Position numbers and translations under genes: made by a program
Notes under the pieces: model-generated
Databases searched by the model: none
Seen by the model: the letters and a program-made list of their open reading frames with translations, nothing else
Told to the model about the DNA's origin: nothing
Shown here: positions 36,373 through 44,576 of the stretch, piece after piece
Layout: the number at the start of each line of letters is the position of its first letter
Numbering within the stretch: position 1 is the first letter of the stretch
From: JAFGVL01 sp963663245
GTDB lineage: Bacteria; Bacteroidota; Bacteroidia; Bacteroidales; Paludibacteraceae
Reading direction: 5' to 3'
Assembly: GCA_963663245.1 (NCBI GenBank)
Contig: OY760143.1
Location: 372,001 to 436,000, forward strand
DNA length: 64,000 bases

Positions 36373-37596
36373 CTATTTTTTATATTTAGAAACAATTAAA
36401 GTGGAATTTGTGCCACCAAATCCAAAAGAATTGGACAAAAATACATTTAATTTTGCAGATTTTGTTTCTGCGATTAAATTTAACGTTTTTGCGGCTTCAT
36501 CCACATTGTGTAAGTTTATGTTTGGTGCAATAAAATCATTGTGCATCATTAATAATGAATAAACAATTTCACTGGCTCCACCCATCCACATTTCGTGCCC
36601 TGTCATTGATTTTGTTGAACTGATAGGGGTGTTATATTCTTCAAATATGCTGGTTAAAGCTTTTGCTTCGTTAATATCTCCTACAGGAGTAGATGTAGCA
36701 TGAGCATTAACATAGTCAATCTCTTTTGGAGACATCTTTGCATTTTCAAGAGATCTAACAAGAGACCTAGTTGGACCTTCAACATTAGGAACGGATATGT
36801 GATCTCCGTTTGAAGAAAAACCATATCCTCTTATTTCTCCTAATATATTGGCGCCACGTTTTAGTGCAGAATCTAGACTTTCAACAATTACTGTTGCACC
36901 ACCTCCACTAGGAACTAATCCATCACGATCAGCATCAAATGGTCTTGAAGCTTCATGAGGAGCATCTCTTCTCATAGAAAAAGCACTTAGTCCATCAAAG
37001 CTTCCCATTGACTCTGCATTTATTTCTTGACCACCTCCACAAATAATTATGTCTTGCATACCTTGACGAATCATAGTATATGCTAAGCCAATAGCGTGAG
37101 AACTACTAGCACATGCTCCACTTATAGTAAAGTTGATACCTCTTAGTTTTAAAATTACTGAGAGATTCATGGTAATCGTTGAATTCATTGATTGGAAAAT
37201 GGACCCTGAACCAATTAATGTGGTGTCTTTTTTCTCTCTTACAGTATCTATAGCATCAATTACTGGGATTGAAGAACTGTCGTTACCATATAAAATGCCA
37301 ACTTCATTTTTTTCTAAGAAATCCATATCAATGCCAGCATTTTCTAAAGCTTCCATTGTTGCTACATATGCATACTTTCCTTGTTCGGGAAGTCCGATAC
37401 GCTGTCTTCTACTCAATCGACCTTTTAGGTCTGGATCTTCAATAATACCTGTTAAAGCAGATCTAAATCCGAATTCGTCTCTTCTTGTGTCAATGCCAAT
37501 GCCTGACTTTCCAAGATAAAGTGAGTTTTTTACTTCTTCTAAGTTTTTCCCGATGGTAGAATAAATACCAGTACCTGTAATTACGACTCTTTTCAT
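36373..37596 (-). CDS. Beta-ketoacyl-ACP synthase (third catalytic KS)
   Basis: 407 residues, FabF-type. The triad is Cys162 in SGACASSSHA, His in NAHATSTPVGD and His in MTGHEMWMGGASE. The replacement of GHTLGAAG by GHEMWMGGA sets it apart from the other two KS in this cluster and may reflect a different substrate such as the aryl starter. Four bases from the ACP gene and 8 from the ketoreductase gene. Confidence 0.92.
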   Translation of the reverse strand: MKRVVITGTGIYSTIGKNLEEVKNSLYLGKSGIGIDTRRDEFGFRSALTGIIEDPDLKGRLSRRQRIGLPEQGKYAYVATMEALENAGIDMDFLEKNEVGILYGNDSSSIPVIDAIDTVREKKDTTLIGSGSIFQSMNSTITMNLSVILKLRGINFTISGACASSSHAIGLAYTMIRQGMQDIIICGGGQEINAESMGSFDGLSAFSMRRDAPHEASRPFDADRDGLVPSGGGATVIVESLDSALKRGANILGEIRGYGFSSNGDHISVPNVEGPTRSLVRSLENAKMSPKEIDYVNAHATSTPVGDINEAKALTSIFEEYNTPISSTKSMTGHEMWMGGASEIVYSLLMMHNDFIAPNINLHNVDEAAKTLNLIAETKSAKLNVFLSNSFGFGGTNSTLIVSKYKK

Positions 37597-37603
37597 AAAT
37601 TAT

Positions 37604-38332
37604 TTAGCTATACATGCCACCGTTAACTGAAATTGTTTCTCCTGTAATATACGAAGATTTATCTGATGCTAAGAAACTAACAACCTCAGCAACCTCTTCT
37701 GGTTCTCCAAATCTATTTAATGGCACTAATCTTTTTAATTCACTTTCGTTTAACTCTGATGTCATATCAGTTTTGATAAAACCTGGTGCTACTGCATTTA
37801 CGGTCACTTTTTTCTTCCCAATTTCTATTGCAAGACTTTTTGTGGCAGCGATAATAGCTCCTTTTGTAGCAGCATAATTAATTTGTCCTGCTTGTCCTTT
37901 TTGTCCTGACAATGAAACGATATTAATGATTCTTCCAAATTTATTAATAAGCATGTCTTGTAAAAGCTTACGTGTTACATAGAAGAAGCTATCTTGATTT
38001 GTTGATATAACATTTTTCCATTCGTCATCAGACATGAAAACCATTAAATTATCTCTAGTTATACCTGCATTATTGATAAGGACTTCAATGTATCTATCTT
38101 CTTCTTTTGTCATCCATGCACCTAGTGTGTTTTCAATATCATTAGGGTCAGCTACATCAAATTTAAGTAGTTCACCATCACCACCATCTTTTTTAATAGT
38201 TTCAAGTGTGGATGCTGCTTCTGCATCGTTTGAACGATAATTAATAAGGACATAATAACCATCTTGTGCTAACTTCACACAAATTGCCTTTCCAATACCT
38301 CTAGATCCTCCTGTTACTAATGCATATTTCAT
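37604..38332 (-). CDS. 3-oxoacyl-ACP reductase (FabG/ApeQ-like)
   Basis: 242 residues, short-chain dehydrogenase/reductase. NADPH-binding TGGSRGIGKAI, NNAG, catalytic Ser in VSLSGQKGQ, and YAATK with the catalytic Tyr and Lys. It reduces the beta-keto group after each condensation. The start shares a base with the stop of the ammonia-lyase gene, so it is translated from the same message. Confidence 0.93.
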   Translation of the reverse strand: MKYALVTGGSRGIGKAICVKLAQDGYYVLINYRSNDAEAASTLETIKKDGGDGELLKFDVADPNDIENTLGAWMTKEEDRYIEVLINNAGITRDNLMVFMSDDEWKNVISTNQDSFFYVTRKLLQDMLINKFGRIINIVSLSGQKGQAGQINYAATKGAIIAATKSLAIEIGKKKVTVNAVAPGFIKTDMTSELNESELKRLVPLNRFGEPEEVAEVVSFLASDKSSYITGETISVNGGMYS

Positions 38333-39870
38333 TATACGAATGCTTTGTTATTAAATAAAAATGAGCGAATAGCTTCAATTTCTTTGTATTTTGGTGTATC
38401 CTCAATAAATAAAGGAACAATTGCTCTTAACTTAGAGTATGCTTCTTTTGTTTTTGATGATAACTTATCAGCAATTTTCAGATAATCTATTGCTTGTAAT
38501 AATGCAATCATTTCAATAGCTTGAACTTGATAAGCATTATCAATTACTCGTTTAGTTATTAATGCAGCATTTGTACCCATGCTAACAATGTCTTGATTAT
38601 CATTGTTAGTAGTTATACTATGTACATACATTGAATTTGATAGCGTTTGGTTTTCAGCAGTTGTTGATGTTGCCGTAAATTGAATTCCTTGCATTCCAAG
38701 GTTTAATCCTAATTTTCCAAGGTTTATAAATGGGGGTAGTTTTTCGTTTAATCTTGGGTTAAATAAAAATGCTAACTGACGTTCTGATAACATTGATATT
38801 CGTGTAATTGAAAGTTTAAGTTTGTCCATTGCCAGAGAAACATAGTCTCCATGAAAGTTTCCTCCATGATAGACATTTTGTTTTTCTACATCAACAATTG
38901 GGTTGTCACTAACAGAGTTTAATTCATCTGTAACTACTTTTTCTGTTTCAGTTATTGTATCATGAACGGCTCCAAGTATTTGAGGCAGGCATCTTAGTGA
39001 GTAATATTCTTGAACTTTACGTTTGAAAATACGATCTTCTACATTGTTTTTGTAAAAATGTTCGGCCCTACGAGAAATTAAATCGCTATCAACAAGAATT
39101 TCTCTTAATTTGCGAGCAATATATTGTTGCCCGTCGTGTTTTTTTAAGTTGTTTAACTCTGGAGAAAAATGGTCATCAAACGATTCAACAATTTCGTTTA
39201 ACATGGAAGAAGCAATAAGTGACCAATCAAGTAACTGTTTAGATTTAATTACATTTACTAATCCAATACCAGTCATTACAGAAGTTCCATTAATTAATGA
39301 AAGCCCTTCTCTTAAAAGAATAGTGATTGGTTTTATTCCTTTTTTGTCAAAAATCTCTTTAGTAGGGTAGATTTTTCCTTCGTAAGTTACTTCGCCTTCA
39401 CCAATAAGTATTAATGCTAAGTGTGATAATTGAACAAGGTCACCACTTGCTCCTACACCTCCATGCTCAGGAATGAAAGGAAAAATATTATTGTTAAGTA
39501 ATTTTTCAAGTAGTTTTACACATGATGGATGTATGCCTGATTTTCCTTGAATAATGTTTTTTAAGCGAACAAGCATAGCGGCTTTAACGTATAGGTCTGG
39601 TATTTTTTCTCCAGTTCCGGCAGCATGACTTCTAATTAGATTATATTGAAGGTCTATTTGTTTATCTGAATCAACTTTGTATTGAGCCATTGGCCCAAAT
39701 CCAGTATTGATTCCGTAGATAACTTTGTTTTTAGAAAATTCTAATAAAAAATTAAAACTTTCATCAATTATATTATTGGATTCATCATCAATTGAAATCG
39801 GAGAATTTTCTAGAATTATTTTTTCTGCTGTTGATAATGATATGTTTTTAGAACTGCTTAAAATCTGCAT
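38332..39870 (-). CDS. tal: Tyrosine ammonia-lyase (HAL/PAL family)
   Basis: 512 residues. The MIO cofactor forms from Ala141-Ser142-Gly143 in GGVGASGDLVQLSH. The selectivity loop reads NLIRSHAAGTG, and the sequence follows closely, as I recall it, that of the characterised Flavobacterium johnsoniae tyrosine ammonia-lyase (NLIRSHSSGTG). The product would be 4-coumarate, the aryl starter of flexirubin-type pigments. It is the promoter-proximal gene of the cluster. Histidine ammonia-lyase is the alternative, but the pigment context argues against it. Confidence 0.9.
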   Translation of the reverse strand: MQILSSSKNISLSTAEKIILENSPISIDDESNNIIDESFNFLLEFSKNKVIYGINTGFGPMAQYKVDSDKQIDLQYNLIRSHAAGTGEKIPDLYVKAAMLVRLKNIIQGKSGIHPSCVKLLEKLLNNNIFPFIPEHGGVGASGDLVQLSHLALILIGEGEVTYEGKIYPTKEIFDKKGIKPITILLREGLSLINGTSVMTGIGLVNVIKSKQLLDWSLIASSMLNEIVESFDDHFSPELNNLKKHDGQQYIARKLREILVDSDLISRRAEHFYKNNVEDRIFKRKVQEYYSLRCLPQILGAVHDTITETEKVVTDELNSVSDNPIVDVEKQNVYHGGNFHGDYVSLAMDKLKLSITRISMLSERQLAFLFNPRLNEKLPPFINLGKLGLNLGMQGIQFTATSTTAENQTLSNSMYVHSITTNNDNQDIVSMGTNAALITKRVIDNAYQVQAIEMIALLQAIDYLKIADKLSSKTKEAYSKLRAIVPLFIEDTPKYKEIEAIRSFLFNNKAFV

Positions 39871-39898
39871 TGTGAGTATATGTATTGAAAATTTTGGA

Positions 39899-39937
39899 CA
39901 AAAATACTATTTCTTTTTGTTTGAATAAAGTTTATTC
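39899..39937 (-). promoter_or_regulatory. Putative promoter and palindrome driving the pigment operon
   Basis: TATTTTTG at 39899-39906 (minus strand) fits TAnnTTTG and is about 30 bases before the ammonia-lyase start. A perfect 15-base palindrome (GAATAAA-G-TTTATTC, 39923-39937) covers the place where the -33 element should be. No TTG is seen there, so activation by a regulator is possible. Confidence 0.45.
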
Positions 39938-39944
39938 GATGTTA

Positions 39945-40409
39945 TTAATCAAATCGGTATCTGGCTCCTACTCCAAAAGCAACTAAATCTAGCACTCCAA
40001 CATTAGGGCCGTTAATTAAATATAATGTTGGACGGTAATCAGCAAAGGCTTGGAGAGGGAAATCGAAGTTGTATTCTAAACCTCCTATGCCAAGTAATCC
40101 AAGATTTATTCCATTTGAATCAAAAGTTCGAATGCCAAAAGTTACACCAGCACCATAATACCAAGAAAAGGCTCCTGGAAGATCGTGTGCAAGTTGATAG
40201 GTTCCCGTAATTTCTTTTACTTGTTTGTTTAAGCCTAAGTTTGCCTCAATTCTGCCATCAAATGCCTCCAATTGGACAGTTATTTCCCCAATTCCTGCGA
40301 ATTCACCTAGTTGTGACATTGGGTTCATACGTAAACCAACAGAATGGATTTGTGCATTTAAGCTAATGCTTGTAATAGCAACTGCGATAAGAAAAAGATT
40401 TTTTTTCAT
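39945..40409 (-). CDS. Small outer-membrane beta-barrel protein
   Basis: 154 residues: signal peptide (KKNLFLIAVAITSISLNAQ), then alternating amphipathic strands ending in VGARYRF, a typical outer-membrane C-terminus. No function can be read from it. It starts 3 bases after the stop of a lipoprotein gene and probably shares its transcript. Confidence 0.7.
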   Translation of the reverse strand: MKKNLFLIAVAITSISLNAQIHSVGLRMNPMSQLGEFAGIGEITVQLEAFDGRIEANLGLNKQVKEITGTYQLAHDLPGAFSWYYGAGVTFGIRTFDSNGINLGLLGIGGLEYNFDFPLQAFADYRPTLYLINGPNVGVLDLVAFGVGARYRFD

Positions 40410-40412
40410 AAT

Positions 40413-41576
40413 TTATTGAGCATATTTTGAGTTATTATAAAAGTTGATTAAAAATTCAGATGATTTTTTAAATATTGGTTTTGTAAACTCTAAGAATAAT
40501 TCTTGTTGTGCAGGAGGTGATATTGGCTCATTGTCACATATTATTAACTGTTTTTCAGTTAATGCACGGCTATCACCTCTGTATTTTCCCCATGTGTTTT
40601 CCCAAACATGTTTTCCTTCAATTTTTTCATGGGCCAATATTTGGTTTGTTCTGAAGTCTGTTATTTGTATAGATAATAAGCCGTTTGATTTCACTGTTTG
40701 TGTTTTTTTGATAAAGTTCGCTGTGATAGTATTGTAAACATCTTTTTTTGACCCATCTTCCATCTCAACACTACCTACAATAACGCTGTCTTTGCTGACA
40801 TCAACAATTGTTTTTCTTATTAGAATTTCTCCAACGACAAAATCGTCAAATGCCATTCGAATAATATGATCAGGGCTTAACATGATACGTTCAGCTTCTT
40901 CAGGTCTGAAAAACTCAAGAAATTGATTGCGACGATCATCATTTAAAGAAGTGAATATCTGGTCGTAAAAGAAAGCTGCCGTTAAATTATACTTTTCTAC
41001 AACGGGAATTTGTTCTAGCACAACTTTAATAATAGCTTTTTCCAAGGCGATAGTTTGTTTTTCTTTTGCAAGTTCACTCGATGGTTCAAATTTTAATATT
41101 TCACCATACATGTAATATGCTTTTCTAGCACTTGTATGTGTACTATCTTCTAGCACAGCATCGGCATCAGCAATCATCTCATTTAGTGCAAGAGATTTGG
41201 CTTCGTTTTGTTCATTCATAAATGATTGAGGTGAAGGTATAATGCTTAGTGCTGCCGGACAAGTGAGAATATTCTGATACACATTATTTAGCCTTATATA
41301 CTTATTATAAATGTTTCTATATTTATTTGGAGAGTTTAATGTTTTTGTGTCTTTTATTTTAAGTTGTTCTGTTTGGAGTAGTAGAGGGTAAGCTTGTTTT
41401 AGGGCTGAATTTGCTTTTTCATTATTTGGACTACTTCTAAGTTTCTTAATCGCAAGTAAGCAGGCGTCGTAATAATTTCCGTTTTCTAGGGCTTTTTTGC
41501 TTGATTGACAACTGTAAGTAAACGCTGTCATAATCGTAATTAGCAGTATTGTAGAAAGAGGTAAGATTCTTCTCAT
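40413..41576 (-). CDS. TPR-containing lipoprotein of unknown function
   Basis: 387 residues from the ATG at 41576; nine more codons are open upstream but lie before the natural start. Lipoprotein signal (LITIMTAFTYSC) with the lipid Cys near residue 20, then helical repeat segments (NYYDACLLAIKKLRSSPNNEKANSAL) and a beta-rich C-terminal half. Similar proteins occur widely in Bacteroidota without known role. A -7 promoter element is visible upstream. Confidence 0.75.
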   Translation of the reverse strand: MRRILPLSTILLITIMTAFTYSCQSSKKALENGNYYDACLLAIKKLRSSPNNEKANSALKQAYPLLLQTEQLKIKDTKTLNSPNKYRNIYNKYIRLNNVYQNILTCPAALSIIPSPQSFMNEQNEAKSLALNEMIADADAVLEDSTHTSARKAYYMYGEILKFEPSSELAKEKQTIALEKAIIKVVLEQIPVVEKYNLTAAFFYDQIFTSLNDDRRNQFLEFFRPEEAERIMLSPDHIIRMAFDDFVVGEILIRKTIVDVSKDSVIVGSVEMEDGSKKDVYNTITANFIKKTQTVKSNGLLSIQITDFRTNQILAHEKIEGKHVWENTWGKYRGDSRALTEKQLIICDNEPISPPAQQELFLEFTKPIFKKSSEFLINFYNNSKYAQ

Positions 41577-41600
41577 AACGAGGATGATTTGATTGAAACG

Positions 41601-41608
41601 CAAAAGTA
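41601..41608 (-). promoter_or_regulatory. -7 element TACTTTTG for the lipoprotein gene
   Basis: TACTTTTG on the minus strand fits TAnnTTTG, 24 bases upstream of the ATG at 41576. The -33 element is not evident. Confidence 0.5.
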
Positions 41609-41659
41609 AACATTTTTGGTTTTTTTTAGCCTTTTTTTTTGAAAATTATAAGGTGAGAA

Positions 41660-41696
41660 AATAAAAAAGGCTGTTTCTTTATGTAGAAACAGCCTT
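41660..41696 (-). terminator. Rho-independent terminator after the RRM protein gene
   Basis: A 12-bp perfect stem (41667-41678 with 41685-41696) with a 6-base loop is followed on the minus strand by six T residues. It lies 22 bases past the stop codon. Confidence 0.85.
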
Positions 41697-41718
41697 AATT
41701 AGAATCATTATAAAATGA

Positions 41719-41964
41719 TCAATTTTTTGGAAGAGCAACTTTAATTACTAATGCACGACCGTCAAGTTCTTGACCGTTAAGTTCTTGAATAGCTTTTTCA
41801 GCTTCTTCGTCGTTTTCCATTTCTGCAAAACCAAATCCTTTAGAACGACCACTTTCTCTGTCTGTAATAATTTTTACTGAATTAACAGTACCATACTCTT
41901 CAAGCTTTTCAGCTAGTTCGTTTTCTTTAAGTCTGTAACTTAAGTTTCCAATGTAAATGTTCAT
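41719..41964 (-). CDS. RRM-type RNA-binding protein
   Basis: 81 residues from the ATG at 41964, immediately before the RNP2 motif IYIGNL; 17 more upstream codons are open but are not part of the fold. RNP1 is KGFGFAEM. One complete RRM with a short tail. Such small single-RRM proteins are common in Bacteroidota and cyanobacteria and bind RNA after transcription; the targets here are unknown. A clear terminator follows. Confidence 0.92.
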   Translation of the reverse strand: MNIYIGNLSYRLKENELAEKLEEYGTVNSVKIITDRESGRSKGFGFAEMENDEEAEKAIQELNGQELDGRALVIKVALPKN

Positions 41965-42084
41965 AAAATATGTAAAATAGTGAATAAAATGTAAGTTTAA
42001 GTGTCTGAAAAACAATATCGACTAACTAACCTACGGCACAAAGAAAAGCATAAATTCTGGTAAAACAAGGAAAAATTAAAAAAA

Positions 42085-43230
42085 TTATACTCGAAACTTG
42101 CCTGGTGTTTTCCCTTTGATTTGCTTGAATGCTCGAATCATGGATATGGTTGATCCAAAGCCAGATAGCTCTGAAAATTTATCAAGAGAATAATTGCTCC
42201 ATTTCGTTTCTTTTAGCAGCTCAATAGCATAGTTTACACGATATTTGTTAATGAATGAGTTGAAATTTTCCTTTAGTTCGTCATTTAGTACTTGTGAGAG
42301 GTAGGTTCTATTCGTATGTAATTTTTCGCATACTGATGATATTCGCAAATCAGGAGTTAAAAATAATTTTTCTGAAGCCATCAATTTTTCTAAAGCTTTT
42401 CTTATTTCACTTGGATTTTCGTTGTTTCTAATGGGAATTGATTCTGCTTGATTTTCTATCTTCTCTAAGTCTGTAATTGTAAAATCTTGTTGGTGCCCAA
42501 TTTGTCCAATCTTAAAAAAGAAAGGAGCAAAAAAGAAAGTCGGAAGGATAAGCCATAAAGAGTCGTAGGGTAAATAATATCTCCCAAATGCATCCATATT
42601 TAAAGCTATAAAAGCGAGTGCGATGCCAACACCACTTAGGCTCTCAACTAAGCGTATGTCTCTACCAACAGTTTCAGACATCACATTTATTAATCGTTTT
42701 TTCCATGATTTTGAGAGTCTTAACCCAAGTATTATGTAAACAAAAATTTGTGCTAAATAAATAACTCTAGAAGTAAGAAATAAAATAACTAAGTTGTCTG
42801 TATGCGTACTTACGTTAAAGGTGTAAATGTCTTTAGCGTGAAGGAAATTTATTATGAATTGAACATATTCTTTTTCTGATAATTGAGATTCAAGAATTAA
42901 ATAAAAGCTTAAGCAAATAATAGCAGGAGCTAGATGCCAGAGATATTTTTTTTGATGAATAGATTCTTTAGTTAAACTTACCATAAAGAGGTAATAACCT
43001 GGAAATACGAGTAAAGAAAAAAATAGATATAACTCATCAAAATATCTGTAAATTATAAAATTCCCCGAATAATAAACGGCAAAGCTTAAGTATTTAATTG
43101 TAGCTACAACCATTAAAACACCTAATATTTTTTTTGAGTGCTGAATACCAATTGTTTTGTCCATAAAAAGAATTATGGACCAGAATAGGCAAACAAATAC
43201 GGGAGAATATAACAATATATTATGCAACAT
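42085..43230 (-). CDS. Membrane-bound AraC-type regulator 1
   Basis: 381 residues. About seven membrane helices occupy residues 5-235, a linker follows, and a C-terminal AraC/HTH_18 domain (about 285-381) carries KLHTNRTYLSQVLN and SELSGFGSTISMIRAFKQIKGKTP. This class links a membrane sensor directly to DNA binding. It is a paralogue of the next gene upstream. The signal and targets are unknown. Confidence 0.88.
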   Translation of the reverse strand: MLHNILLYSPVFVCLFWSIILFMDKTIGIQHSKKILGVLMVVATIKYLSFAVYYSGNFIIYRYFDELYLFFSLLVFPGYYLFMVSLTKESIHQKKYLWHLAPAIICLSFYLILESQLSEKEYVQFIINFLHAKDIYTFNVSTHTDNLVILFLTSRVIYLAQIFVYIILGLRLSKSWKKRLINVMSETVGRDIRLVESLSGVGIALAFIALNMDAFGRYYLPYDSLWLILPTFFFAPFFFKIGQIGHQQDFTITDLEKIENQAESIPIRNNENPSEIRKALEKLMASEKLFLTPDLRISSVCEKLHTNRTYLSQVLNDELKENFNSFINKYRVNYAIELLKETKWSNYSLDKFSELSGFGSTISMIRAFKQIKGKTPGKFRV

Positions 43231-43532
43231 GTTTATAGAAAAATTTGCGCAAAGGAAGTGTTATTTTTCAGGATAGAATAATAATAACTGTAAATAAACC
43301 TTAAAAATAAATTTAAAGATATAATTTAGAATTATTCTTGTTTAAAAGAAGAAACTTGCTTGTATTTATTAATTCAACCCTGGGTAAGGGTTAAAAGGTG
43401 TGGTATAAGCGTATCGTTATATGCGATATTCACTAGGTGTTTTTCCTTTAAACTGTTTAAATGCTCGAATCATGGATATAGTTGATCCAAAGCCAGATAG
43501 CTCTGAAAATTTATCAAGAGAATAATTACTCC
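42129..43532. repeat. 72-bp near-identical segments shared by the two AraC genes
   Basis: Bases 42129-42200 and 43461-43532 differ at only two positions. Both encode the recognition-helix region of the HTH domain. The rest of the two genes is more diverged. Confidence 0.8.
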
Positions 43533-44553
43533 ACTTTGGATCTTTTAATAGCTCTATTGCAAAGTTTACCCGATGTTTATTAATAAATGAGTTGAAATTT
43601 TCTTTCAGCTCCTCGTTTAATACTTGAGAGAGGTAGGTTCTGTTGGTGTGTAGTTTTTCACATACAGATGATATACGCAAATCGGGGGTTAAAAATATTT
43701 TGTCTCTTTGTATTAACTCTTCTAATTCTTTTCTTATTTCACTCGGATTATCATTCGGTTTTGTAGAGGGGGTTGTTTCAGCTTGAACTTCTACTTTTTC
43801 AAGATCGGTAATTGTAAAGTCTTGATTAAATCCGATAAGACCAACTCGAAAAAAGATAAACGAGAATAGTATAGACGGAAGTAGTAACCATAAAGAATCG
43901 TCAGGTAAATATATTTTTCCAATAATTTCTATAAAAAACCCAAGTATTGCAAGTGTGATTGCAATACCACTAATTACTCCCACTAATCGAATGTCTTTTC
44001 CTAAAGTCTCAGATAATGAGTTTTTTATCCTAATATTCCATTGTTTCCACAATTTTAATCCAAATATGATATAGAAGAAAATTTGGAAGAAATTGTATAA
44101 TCGTGCAGCTATGAAGGTTAGGATTAAACCATCAATTTTATTAGTTTGAATGATGCCAATAATTGAATCTGAGTGTAGTGAGTTTACATCGTAAGTATTT
44201 GAGGTGTGCGTTGAAGAAAAAATAGTATAAAGTATAAAAAAGAATAAGGCAGGAGCATAATGCCATAAAAACTTAGCTTGATGAATGGTTTCTTTGGTTA
44301 AGCTAACCATGTATAGGTAGTAGCTTGGAAGAACAGATAGTGAGATAAGTATAAGTAATTCATCAAGGTAGCTATAGGCATTTTGATTATTAGAATGATA
44401 TATAATATTTATGCTATACTCAACAGCTACTAAAGCCATAAAAAGTCCTAATGTTTTTTTAGAATGCATAATGTCTGCCTTGCTACTAAACAGAATATAA
44501 GCCCAAAAAAATGCGGCAAAGAATGGAGCAAATTCAAATAATGTATGAAGCAT
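43417..44553 (-). CDS. Membrane-bound AraC-type regulator 2
   Basis: 378 residues with the same plan as its downstream paralogue: about seven helices, a charged linker (FTITDLEKVEVQAETTPS), then an AraC domain with KLHTNRTYLSQVLN and SELSGFGSTISMIRAFKQFKGKTPSEYRI. The membrane domains differ far more than the DNA-binding domains, so the two likely sense different cues but recognise similar sites. The start lies 23 bases after the stop of the PLP enzyme gene. Confidence 0.88.
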   Translation of the reverse strand: MLHTLFEFAPFFAAFFWAYILFSSKADIMHSKKTLGLFMALVAVEYSINIIYHSNNQNAYSYLDELLILISLSVLPSYYLYMVSLTKETIHQAKFLWHYAPALFFFILYTIFSSTHTSNTYDVNSLHSDSIIGIIQTNKIDGLILTFIAARLYNFFQIFFYIIFGLKLWKQWNIRIKNSLSETLGKDIRLVGVISGIAITLAILGFFIEIIGKIYLPDDSLWLLLPSILFSFIFFRVGLIGFNQDFTITDLEKVEVQAETTPSTKPNDNPSEIRKELEELIQRDKIFLTPDLRISSVCEKLHTNRTYLSQVLNEELKENFNSFINKHRVNFAIELLKDPKWSNYSLDKFSELSGFGSTISMIRAFKQFKGKTPSEYRI

Positions 44554-44576
44554 AGAAATATAAATTTAGAATCAAT

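Noticed and set aside
43231..43416. tRNA or small RNA in the gap between the two AraC genes
   Set aside because: No cloverleaf, T-loop consensus or strong hairpin; only a short TTTGCGCAAA palindrome at 43244-43253.
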